From assembly GCA_950097015.1 (NCBI GenBank), contig CATNEN010000038.1, positions 18,424,001 to 18,488,000 of the forward strand: 64,000 bases of DNA, given 5' to 3'. A program made the position numbers and the translations under genes. A model generated the notes under the pieces. The model worked only from the letters and a program-made list of their open reading frames with translations, was not told the DNA's origin and did no database searches. Of this stretch, positions 40,601 to 52,600 are shown one piece after another; within the stretch, counting starts at the first letter, position 1, and the number at the start of each line of letters is the position of its first letter. This DNA is from Macrostomum hystrix. Taxonomy: Eukaryota > Platyhelminthes > Macrostomidae.

Positions 40601-43600
40601 CAATTACAGGTACGCTCTCGTTGTTAAAATGATCGCCCTAACAATAATCATAGCCCGTCAAATGCCTCAGTCAGAGTTTGCAGCCTGAATGTTTGACTCA
40701 AGCCGAAGCTATAAACATAGTTGATTATATTCGGTGAGCAAATTTTCAGGTTGTAAACCGGCGGCTTTTTCGTCTGTTAGCCCAATTCACATCCTCGTAC
40801 TTTACCTGAATTTTCTACCCCATTGTCATTGATTTGTTCTATTGAATGTTGTGATTTGCGAATGTATAAAAGTGTCGTTTTTATTAAATATATGACAAAA
40901 TTAATATTGAAAATGCTAGCAAATTCTCTAAATTGAGAATTAAAAAAACTCTTTATTGTTAATAACTTATTTGTGTAACATTTTGGTCAGATTAAAGTGG
41001 ATTAGTAAGTTTGATCTATCAAAGCTGCGTTGAATGGTTAACAATGTCACACAGATCGAAAGTCAGTTTTCACAACTGAGCAGAGTTTAATTCTATTTCA
41101 TTCTTTTTGTTTTAATCGATTCACGAAGTTAAGGCAAGACTTTCTGAATCTTTATAGGACTATTAGAAACTTTTTTATTTAGAGTGTGCTCATGATGAGC
41201 TCAAAAAAACTATATTTCCATATTACTGCTGCGTTGAGCATAGTTAAGCCGCATGAGAGAGATTCAATATAAATGAGGCACAGCGAAATTTTGATAGGAA
41301 AAAATAATAATAATAGTATAGTTGACTGTAAAATATAGAAACATAAATTACGATGCGCCTAATAGATCGGCGAATGGTTTATTGGTAAGGCAAGGGAAGG
41401 AGTGAAAGGGGAAATGTGGAGAAGGAAAGAGCGACAGAGAATGGGGTAGAAAGAAGAGAGAAAGAAAACTGAGGATAGAGAAAGGGGAAGAAAAAGAGTA
41501 GAGAGAGGGGGAGAAACAGAGCAGTCGAAAAGACGAGAGAGAGAGGGAATAATAATAATAATATTAATAATAATTGCAGGAGGGCTGCGGGCAATGGCAC
41601 ATCGTTTACTGACACTAGACCCGCAGCCAGCGAGGAGGCAGTTCTGCCCATTTCGCTGACTCCTGAGCACACACGCACACAGATACTGTACGCAGGCATA
41701 CGCTCACACAGGTGTGTACATCTGCCCTGACTTTCTCATCGTCAGGCAGTGTACACTCCACTGTGCCTTGGAGGCTGGACCTCAAGGGCGTAAATTGCAC
41801 GACAAGCCTCCAAGCCTTTTCTCCGCGGCTGCGCCCCAAATAAACGTGGCCTCGCCGTGGAATCGAACTTAGGGACCGTGGTGCGTGAGGCGAACGCGAT
41901 AACCGCTCTGCCATGCACCAACTCCCTAGGAGAGATAGTGGAGAAAGAGAACGAAAGACAGAGGAAAAAAGAAGAGAATATACAAAAACTAGAAGACAGA
42001 GGCGCTGAAGAGACAGAAGAAGGCAACCCACTTGCTTCAGGAATGTTCTCGATAAGGGCGCAACCTGTCTCTTCCCTTTCTCAGTTCCCACTTTCTCTGT
42101 CTGCAAAGTCTGCTTCAAGGACATCTTTCTGATTTTCTATCCCCATACCTTTAGTCTTCTTCTGCAGTGTGTCAATTCAACCGTGCAAAAGAGGTTCGGC
42201 TCAGTGTGAGCTATAAGCCCCTTATGGCCCACTCAGAAATCGCCGAGATCTGAGTCTAGCTGGCATTCGTTCCTTCCTGTGCTTCATTCTTTGCTTCATA
42301 GCCATTGAGATAGATTGAGATTATACTCATAGCATGGCTAGCTGCAACTCTTAATCCAGAAAGCTGCGTGTTATCAGGAGGCAGGGCGACACAATTAATA
42401 ATATAGCGAGTGATTAGACATGATTAGAAATGCATGATGCATGCTTGCGTTGCTGAGTGTAGAGAATGCTATTCGGAAAAAGCTCGAAATCTTTTGAATC
42501 TTTCGAGTATTTCATTCTATCCGTGAAGCCCTTTGCTGCTCTAAAATAAAGTATGGGGCGATAGTTTCAGTGTAACAGTATTATTTTTGCTCACTATTTC
42601 CTCACTATTTCTCATCTCTCTTTCTCTTCCCAACTGCTTTCATATATAGTTGCCTTTTATTTCAGACAGGAAGTCAGCCATCATAGTTTTGCTAGGGCCA
42701 GTTCGTGACACGACTCGATGTAGGGTAAAAAATGTCGTGCCTGCTATTAGCCTTTTTTGTTAATCCCCAGATTCTCTACAACAACCGACGGTTCGAGGTT
42801 CGGGGTGGGTGATATCATTCTATATTTAGCATTGGCGATTTTTCCCTACATCTGATTCTAACGCCAGTTGGGAGCATGCCCGACTCGCTATCTAGTCGAT
42901 TTTCCCCTACATCTGATTCTAACGCCAGTTGGGAGCATGCCCGACTCGCTATCTAGTCGATTTTTCCCTACATCTGATTCTAAAGCCAGTTGGGAGCATG
43001 CCCGACTCGCTATCTAGTCGATTTTCCCCTACATCTGATTCTAACGCCAGTTGGGAGCATGCCCGACTCGCTATCTAGTCGATTTTCCCCTACATCTGAT
43101 TCTAACGCCAGTTGGGAGCATGCCCGACTCGCTATCTAGTCGATTTTCCCCTACATCTGATTCTAACGCCAGTTGGGAGCATGCCCGACTCGCTATCTAG
43201 TCGATTTTCCCCTACATCTGATTCTAACGCCAGTTGGGAGCATGCCCGACTCGCTATCTAGTCGATTTTCCCCTACATCTGATTCTAACGCCAGTTGGGA
43301 GCATGCCCGACTCGCTATCTAGTCGATTTTCCCCTACATCTGATTCTAACGCCAGTTGGGAGCATGCCCGACTCGCTATCTAGTCGATTTTCCCCTACAT
43401 CTGATTCTAACGCCAGTTGGGAGCATGCCCCGACTCGCTATCTAGTCGAATTTTGTTAGATTTTCTAACATCTAGGTAGATAATCCTTAAAATGTGCTAG
43501 ATTATCGAATATTTAGGCTGACTTCTCAGAGAGTCACTGTTTAAATCAGGTACTGAACTATGTTGTCCCATAATATATTACGTAATCGTTTTTTGTGTTA

Positions 43601-46600
43601 ACAATCATAAAATTAGTAATTATTGATTACACCTGCCCCAAGTATGGTCAGATGTGCAGCCGAGACATCACAGCCGCAGCTATTGCATCTGAAGGCTGCG
43701 TATCATGGACTGGGCGGGACATCATACCCCCCAGGTACCCATTTAACAGCTCGGTGAAGATTATCCCAAAACTAAGTAGATTATCCCATAAGTCAAGTAG
43801 ATTATCCCAAAGCTACCTAGATTATCCCATAAGTCAAGTAGATTATCCCATAAGTCAAGTAGATTATCCCATAAGTCAAGTAGATTATCCCAAAGCTACC
43901 TAGATTATCCCATAAGTCAAGTAGATTATCCCATAAGTCAAGTAGATTATCCCATAAGTCAAGTAGATTATCCCAAAGCTACGTACATTATCCCATAAGT
44001 CAAGTAGATTATCCAATAATTCAAGTAGATTATCCCAAAGCTACGTAGATTATCCTATAAGTCAAGTAGATTATCCCATAAGTCAAGTAGATTATCCCAA
44101 AGCTACGTACATTATCCCATAAGTCAAGAAGATTATCCCATAAGTCAAGTAGATTATCCCAAAGCTACGTAGATTATCCCATAAGTCAAGTAGATTATCC
44201 CATAAGTCAAGTAGATTATCCCAAAGCTACGTACATTATCCCATAAGTCAAGAAGATTATCCCATAAGTCAAGTAGATTATCCCAAAGCTACGTAGATTA
44301 TCCTATAAGTCAAGTAGATTATCCCACAAGCCAAGCAGATTATCCCATAAGCCAAGCAGATTATCCCAAAACCAAGCAGATAATCAAATGTATCCAAGTA
44401 AATAATTCTATAGCGAATTTGATTATCCCATAATCAAAGTAAATTATCCCATTAACCAAAGATTAAACAAATATTTTTTTGTAGATAGAAATAGTAGATT
44501 CCATTGAGACTATGAAAGCTGTTAAAATAGTTTTTTTGATGTAGACTGTCAACAATGTCTGAGTGCTATTTCTGATCCAATTAATCTATAATGTTTCGAC
44601 TTTATAATCGTATTTTTTGAAGTTTTGCACGCAAGCAAAGCGGACATTGATTATTCTATTTTAATCCTTATTACGTAACACCCGGTCAAGCGGTTGCCTT
44701 AACTGATTTTATTATCCAAACTCCCCTAGGGGAATCCACAGATTTCCTGTTGTGCTGGTTTTGATTTTTATTCCTAATTTTTTAGATTAAACTTCTAATC
44801 CCACGATCAAAGCTTTTGTTTGCTGATTTTTAGCAATAAAGAGGCTCTTCAAATTATTCGTGATTGCTTATTGAGCGGCTTGCAGTTTCCCAAACTTAAG
44901 TCTCGTGTCCCGTGTCCCGTATATTACTTATTTTCTGACCCAATATGTTAACTTTAGAGTAGGAAATGGGGAGAGAAGAACGGGGATCTGAGATTAAAGA
45001 ATAGCGAGGATCAGATAGAGGAAAAGAATGGGGATCTAAGAATGGAGAAGATCTGGAGATGGGAAAAATGGGGATCTGAGATGGGAGCAGAATCATGAGG
45101 ATCTGAGATGGGGAGAAGAATAGGGATCTGAGAGAAGAGAAGAATGGGGATCTGAGAAAGGAGAACACTGGGGATCAGACATGGTAAAAATGAGGATCTG
45201 AGATGTGGAGAAGAACGCGGATCTGAGAGAAGAGAAGAATGGGGATCTGAGAGAAGAGAAGAATGGGGATCTGAGAGAAGAGAAGAATGGGGATCTGAGA
45301 GAAGAGAAGAATGGGGATCTGAGAGAAGAGAAGAATGGGGATCTGAGAGAAGAGAAGAATGGGGATCTGAGAGAAGAGAAGAATGGGGATCTGAGAGAAG
45401 AGAAGAATGGGGATCTGAGAGAAGAGAAGAATGGGGATCTGAGAGAAGAGAAGAATGGGGATCTGAGAGAAGAGAAGAATGGGGATCTGAGAGAAGAGAA
45501 GAATGAGGATCTGAGAGAAGAGAAGAATGGGGATCTGAGAGAAGAGAAGAATGGGGATCTGAAAGAATAGAAGAATGGGGATCTGAGAGAAGAGAAGAAT
45601 GGGGATCTGAGAGAAGAGAAGAATGGGGATCTGAGAGAAGAGAAGAATGGGGATCTGAGAGAAGAGAAGAATGAGGATCTGAGAGAAGAGAAGAATGAGG
45701 ATCTGAGAGAATAGAAGAATGGGGATCTGAGAGAAGAGAAGAATGGGGATCTGAGAGAAGAGAAGAATGAGGATCTGAGAGAAGAGAAGAATGAGGATCT
45801 GAGAGAATAGAAGAATGGGGATCTGAGAGAAGAGAAGAATGGGGATCTGAGAGAATAGAAGAATGGGGATCTGAGAGAAGAGAAGAATGGGGATCTAAAG
45901 AGCCTTTTACTTTACAAAAGCATTGTTAACAGGGCGCAGAGCATTCTGATCAGGATCTTATCAGGATCTTATAGTTCTTATAGTGACTATCCATCTATCC
46001 AGTGTACGGCCGCTGTTGACATAAAGCAAATATGTTTCTTTTGAGTTGTCGGGTCTCATACATCCATTTGTATTTGTTAATCTTTTGAAAAATTTTCTTA
46101 ATCCTTTTTAAAGCCGGCGTGGTTTTCACACCTGCGTTCGATTCTCATTTTTTAAACGATACGTTGGATCAGGTTAAATAAATAGACAAAAGAAGACGGA
46201 GAGTTTCATTTTGTTTACACTGGATTATAGAATTTGAGGAATAGTGAATTCTCCCCCATCCCATTTCGTTTGTTCAGATAGCTGGCCTAATAATTTGCTT
46301 TTTGGCATCGTTTAGCGAATTCTCTTTAAGATAAATGCATGCTATTCATGCTAAACCTTCATTTTTCCCGTATCTTCATATCTGCTCCTCTGGGGATAAT
46401 TTTCCCGTTTCTAATGCCGTTTATGAAATCCTCAACCAGCCTCACCCAACAATGGGAATCTTCGAGAAGCAGCTCTTGTGTGTTTCTTCCTTGCCTCTTG
46501 GCTCTCTTTAAATACAAGGAATTTAATCATGAGAATTTGCTTTGCTGAACCCTCTGCCGTGTGCCAAGCTTTCTGCCTTCTGAAATTCAACCTCAACTGA

Positions 46601-49600
46601 GGCCATTGTTTGCCGCAGCCTCTTTAGCCTCATCAATTTACCTGTATTATTTGGCCTACTCAAATTGTCTGCTTCCCCCCTGCAGTCTTAATTGCCAACT
46701 CCCATGCAACAACCCCATAAAAAGCCTCTATTGTGTCTCCAGTTTCTCCTTTCATGGTTGTCAACAAGGCTCTTCAGATGAGAAAATTGCCAGTCTAAGA
46801 TTGCCTCTTTTGTACAAAATCCAAAAGAAATGTAGGACTATTGTTCCTTGTTGTTTACTGTCTCCTCCATTTCGTCTAGTCTTTCCCCTGTCTCATCTCT
46901 CCCCGTATCTCATCTCTCTCCCGTGTCTCATCTCTCACGTGTCTCATCGCTCTCGTGTCTCATCAATCCCGTGTCTCATCTCTTCCGTGTCTCATCTCTC
47001 CCGTGTCTCATTAATCCCGTGTCTCATCTCTCTCGTGTCTCATCAATCCCGTGTCTCATCTCTTCCGTGTCTCATCTCTCCCGTGTCTCATCAATCCCGT
47101 GTCTCATCTCTCCCCGTGTCTCATCAATCCCGTGTCTCATCTCTCCCCGTGTCCCATCTCTCCCGTGTCTCATCTCTCCCGTGTCTCATTAATCCCGTGT
47201 CTCATCTCTCCCCGTGTCTCATCAATCCCGTGTCTCATCTCTCCCCGTGTCCCATCTCTCCCGTGTCTCATCTCTCCCGTGTCTCATTAATCCCGTGTCT
47301 CATCTCTCCCGTGTCTCATCTCTCCTCGTGTCTCATCTCTCCCCGTGTCTCATCTCTCCCCGTGTCTCATCTCTCCCGTGTCTCATCTCTCCCGTGTCTC
47401 ATTAATCCCGTGTCTCATCTCTCCCGTGTCTCATCTCTCCCGTGTCTCATCTCTCCCCGTGTCTCATCTCTCCCCGTGTCTCATCTCTCCCGTGTCTCAT
47501 CTCTCCCGTGTCTCATCTCTCCCGTGTCTCATCTCTCCCGTGTCTCATTAATCCCGTGTCTCATCTCTCCCCGTGTCTCATTAATCCCGTGTCTCATCTC
47601 TCCCGTGTCTCATTAATCCCGTGTCTCATCTCTCCCCGTGTCTCATTAATCCCGTGTCTCATCTCTCCCCGTGTCTCATCTCTCCCCGTGTCTCATCTCT
47701 CCCGTGTCTCATCTCTCCCGTGTCTCATCTCTCCCGTGTCTCATCTCTCCCCGTGTCTCATCTCTCCCGTGTCTCATTAATCCCGTGTCTCATCTCTCCC
47801 GTGTCTAATTAATCCCGTGTCTCATCTCTCCCGTGTATCATCTCTCCCGTGTCTCATCTCTCCCGTGTCTAATCTCTCCCGTGTCTCATTAATCCCGTGT
47901 CTCATCTTTCCCCGTGTCTCATCTCTCCCCGTGTCCCATCTCTCCCCGTGTCTCATCTCTCCCCGTGTCTCATCTCTCCCGTATCTCATCTCTCCCGTGT
48001 CTCATCTCTCCCGTGTCTCATCTCTGCCGTGTCTCATCTCTCCCGTGTCTTAAATCTCCCGTGTCTCATCTCTCCCGTGTCTCAGCTCTCCCGTGTCTTA
48101 AATCTCCCCGTGTCTCATCAATCCCGTGTCTCATCTCTCCCTGTGTCTCATCAATCCCGTGTCTCATCTCTCCCCGTGTCCCATCTCTCCCGTGTCTCAT
48201 CTCTCCCGTGTCTTAAATCTCCCGTGTCTCATCTCTCCAGTGTCTCATCTCTCCCGTGTCTCATCTCTCCCGTGTCTTAAATCTCCCGTGTCTCATCTCT
48301 CCCCGTGTCTCATCTCTCCCCGTGTCTCATCTCTCCCGTGTCTCAGCTCTCCCGTGTCTTAAATCTCCCGTGTCTCATCTCTCCCCGTGTCTCATCTCTC
48401 CCGTGTCTCAGCTCTCCCGTGTCTTAAATCTCCCGTGTCTCATCTCTCCCCGTGTCTCATCTCTCCCGTGTCTCAGCTCTCCCGTGTCTTAAATCTCCCG
48501 TGTCTCATCTCTCCCCGTGTCTCATCTCTCCCCGTGTCTCATCAATCCCGTGTCTCATCTCTCCCGTGTCTCATCTCTCCCGTGTCTTAAATCTCCAGTG
48601 TCTCATCTCTCCCCGTGTCTCATCTCTCCCGTGTCTTAAATCTCCCGTGTCTCATCTCTCCCCGTGTCTCATCTCTCCCCGTGTCTCATCTCTCCCCGTG
48701 TCTCATATCTCCCCGTGTCTCATCTCTCCCGTGTCTTAAATCTCCCGTGTCTCATCTCTCCCGTGTCCCATCTCTCCCCGTGTCTCATCTCTCCCGTGTC
48801 TCAGCTCTCCTGTATCCCATCTCTCCCGTGTCTCAACTCTCCATTGTCTCATCCCTCCTCGTACCTCATCTCTCCTCGTACCTCATCTCTCCTCGTACCT
48901 CATCTCTCCTCGTACCTCAACTATCCTCCAATCTCATATTTCCTAAGTCTTGTCTCTCTTGTGAATTTTGGCTGCAGTCAGTGTTTTTTCTCCGTTTGCC
49001 TAGTGTGCAATATAAAGAGGCGAAAATAGCCTAGAGGTTATATAACTTAAATCTATTCGAATCTAAACTGTTTTATTTTATGATCGAAATCTTTTTGCCA
49101 AATAGTTGGCGCCCCTGTGCCGTGTGTCAAGCAGCTCATATGTAGCGGGAACTCAATAATTTAATGCGGAGCTTTGGAATCGGAACGATTTTCTATACCT
49201 TTTGTTTGTCTTCTCTCTTTAGTTTTACTTCCTATTCATTTGATTTGTCTATATAGATTCACCTCTCTGCCTACCTTTTAGTCGCTTAATCCCTGACCAT
49301 TTCCGTCATTAACCAACCTCACCATTTGGCTCTCCCAGTCCTTTATGTACAGTTTGAGTTTAGCAACATCCGGGGGGGGAGACGTTTTAATTTTGCGGTG
49401 ACATTGTCTAATTCTCTGTCCCTAGGTGTAGATTGGAGGGACTGCATCACTGAGTCACGCGTGGCTTGGTGAATTCGAGCCGTTTTTATAATTATAGCTT
49501 TTATTTATTGGCACATTGTTTACATAAAATTTGCGCTTTGGTTTCGAGTGTTACTTTTAATTAGCTCTTGTTCATCTGGTTGCTGGACTTAGTCACTTCT

Positions 49601-52600
49601 ACGAGTACCTTCTGTCTATAGGTGGCTGAGTATCTCTTCTTCTTCTCATTTCCTTGCCTCTTGATCGCCCTATCCTCTCCTTTCTTCTCTTCTCATTTCC
49701 TCTCCTCTCCTCTACTCTCCTCTCCTCTCCTCTCATCTTCTCCCTCTCCTCTCCTCTCCCCTCCTTCCTCTCCTCTCCTCTCCTCTCCTCTACTCTACTC
49801 TCCTCTTCTCTTCTCCCCTTTCCTCTCCTCTCCTCTCCTCTCCTCTCCTCTCCTCTCCTCTCCCCTCCTTCCTCTCCTCTCCTCTCTCCTCTCCTCTACT
49901 CTACTCTCCTCTTCTCCCCTTTCCTCTCCTTTCCTCTCCTCTCCTCTCCTCTCCTCTCTCCTCTCTCCTCTTCTCCCCTTTCTTCTCCTTTCCTCTCCTC
50001 TCCTCTCCTCTCTCCTCTCTCCTCTTCTCTCCTTTCCTCTCCTCTCCTCTCCTCTCCTCTACTCTCCTCTTCTCCCCTCTCCTCTCCTCTCCTCTCCTCT
50101 CCTCTCCTCTCCTCTCCTCTTCTTTGTCAACAGTTGTCCGATCGCTCTTTCTAACCCATTTTCTATTAATCGTGCATAGTCATTCACACATACTCATAGC
50201 TCCGTAACTAAACTTTCCTGCTTTCGCTCCCCGCTCTCACTTATACTCTCCCTTATCTCTCTTTCTCTCTAATTCTATTATTCTCACTCTGGACTCAAGC
50301 TTTTCCAGCTGTTAAGCGTGTCCTATTTGAATTTCAGTCAGTCGATTCTATATATGTAATTAAATGCATTCCTAGATAAACTCATACTCACATTCACACT
50401 CACACTCTATACAAAATAGGCATGCTCCGAGAATATGCATGATGACTCACAGTGAGTGGACAGTATAGTGTTGGGTCTTATAGAAGCCTACATTGGAGGA
50501 ATTTTGCTATATTCAAAATACTGTGGAATATATATTTTAGCTCGTATTTGGATAGATTGTCAGTATGCTAGAAAGGATTAGAACACAATATACTCGTATA
50601 CGAACATTGCATAGTGGAAACGGTTAACACTAGAATATTTCTATTCCACAATCCTCACTCAAGTCACTTTCCCTTTCTCTTTTCATTTCTTTTGTGTTTG
50701 GGTCTCTGTCGATTATTTCTCAATATTGCTCCCAATATTACCCTCTTGGGAAGATCTTGAGTGGCTATTCTGGTCTAAGGCTATGTATATTATTGCGCCT
50801 CATGAATTTATTATTATTACGAGTATTAAAATTATGTAGAAATCAAATCAAAAGCACCGATAAGGTATTAAGCTGTTGTGGATTGTGGCATTTTTAGAGC
50901 AATCTAGATTCTTATTTATGCATCAATATTTTCATTTCAACCCACAGCCATTCTATTTCAAATCGATTGTTCAAGAAACAAAACATGAGACGAAAAAAAA
51001 CTATATTTTCATTGAAAAGTTATATATACTCCTATATCCAATTCTATCCTCGAGTTAAAAAAAGCCAAGACAGATTTAATCCACTCATAATCTGACCAAA
51101 ATTTTTGCTTTGCTCCATTTGCAAATCCTGTACAGTATGAAAACTACTAAAAAACATTATGCTACTGAGGAAACGATGCATCAGTAGCTTATTGGGACAT
51201 AATAATGATTTTTTAACTAACAGTTGGAAGTATACCGTGCCTTATCTCAACCGTATCGCATCTCTCCCGTGTCTCATCTCTCCCGTGTCTCATCTCTCCC
51301 CGTGCCTTATCTCAACCGTATCGCATCTCTCCCGTGTCTCATCTCTCCCGTGTCTCATCTCTCCCCGTGCCTTATCTCAACCGTATCGCATCTCTCCCGT
51401 GTCTCATCTCTCCCGTGTCTCATCTCTCCCCGTGCCTTATCTCAACCGTATCACATCTCTCCCGTGTCTCATCTCTCCAAGTGTCTCATCTCTCCCCGTC
51501 TCTCATCTCACCTAGTGTCTCATCTCACCTAGTCCTAGTGTCTCATCTCGCCCCGTGTCTCATCTCTCCCAGTGTCTCATCTCTTTAAGTGTCTCATCTC
51601 TCCCCGTCTCTCATCTCACCTAGTGTCTCATCTCTCCCCGTGTCTCATCTCTCCAAGTGTCTCATCTCTCCAAGTGTCTCATCTCTCCCCGTGTCTCATC
51701 TCTCCCCGTGTCTCATCTCCCCAAGTGTCTCATCTCCCCAAGTGTCTCATCTCTCCCAGTGTCTCATCTCTCCCAGTGTCTCATCTCTTTAAGTGTCTCA
51801 TCTCTCCCAGTGTCTCATCTCTCCCAGTGTCTCATCTCTCCCAGTGTCTCATCTCTCCCAGTGTCTCATCTCTCCCAGTGTCTCATCTCTCCCGTGTGTT
51901 ATCTCTCTCTTCTCTAATTTCTCCCGTCTCAAATTTTTCCCGTGTTTCATCTGTCTATACGGAAACAAGTTTTTGTGGTCGGTCACTGAATGCATTTGCA
52001 CATGCGGAAAAAAGTAGCCCTGTTAGAATCGTTAAATGTCTTGAAATTCTGAAGGGGTGGCAACCAGATTATTGTTATTTATCAAAAACATCATCCTCGA
52101 TCCTTGGCAGGATTGTCTCATCATCGCACACCCTTCGGCCGGCCCAAACTGGCGTGTGGACGAGGCTCATTCGGCCAGATTCTGAGCACTCTATTACCGT
52201 GCCTTTGCCTGAATACCAGCTATACGGTACGAATGCGTGCTATAAGAATTGTCACTTTTAACTGAATGGTGCTGATACTGATACCGCCATTGAATGGGTG
52301 CCAGCATCAGCTGGGATAATTGAAGGTGGGTGTGGCGTCCCCCCAGTCCATGGACTGAACAGCCGTTCGCAGCCTTCAGATGCACCGCGCAATAGCTGCG
52401 GCTGTGCTGTCGGCTACACATCTGATCCCAATAAGGGCAGGTTGAGTAATTTAGAAAAACAGTTTTATCCACGTTTTTTAGAGGTTAACGGATTTACGGA
52501 AAAGCGTTACATTTTACATTTCTATCATCACAGTTCATGTTTTTGTTAAAGTAAATTTAACTTATTTTGCAGACACTCTGATTGTTAATGTAACGATAAG

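Noticed and set aside
42835-43448. Possible LTR or transposon end repeats
   Set aside because: Ten direct head-to-tail 61-bp units with no internal region or target duplication: a plain minisatellite.
46561-49034. Many frames repeating SHLSRVSSLPCLI
   Set aside because: Translation of the 16-bp minisatellite; no start or splice support.
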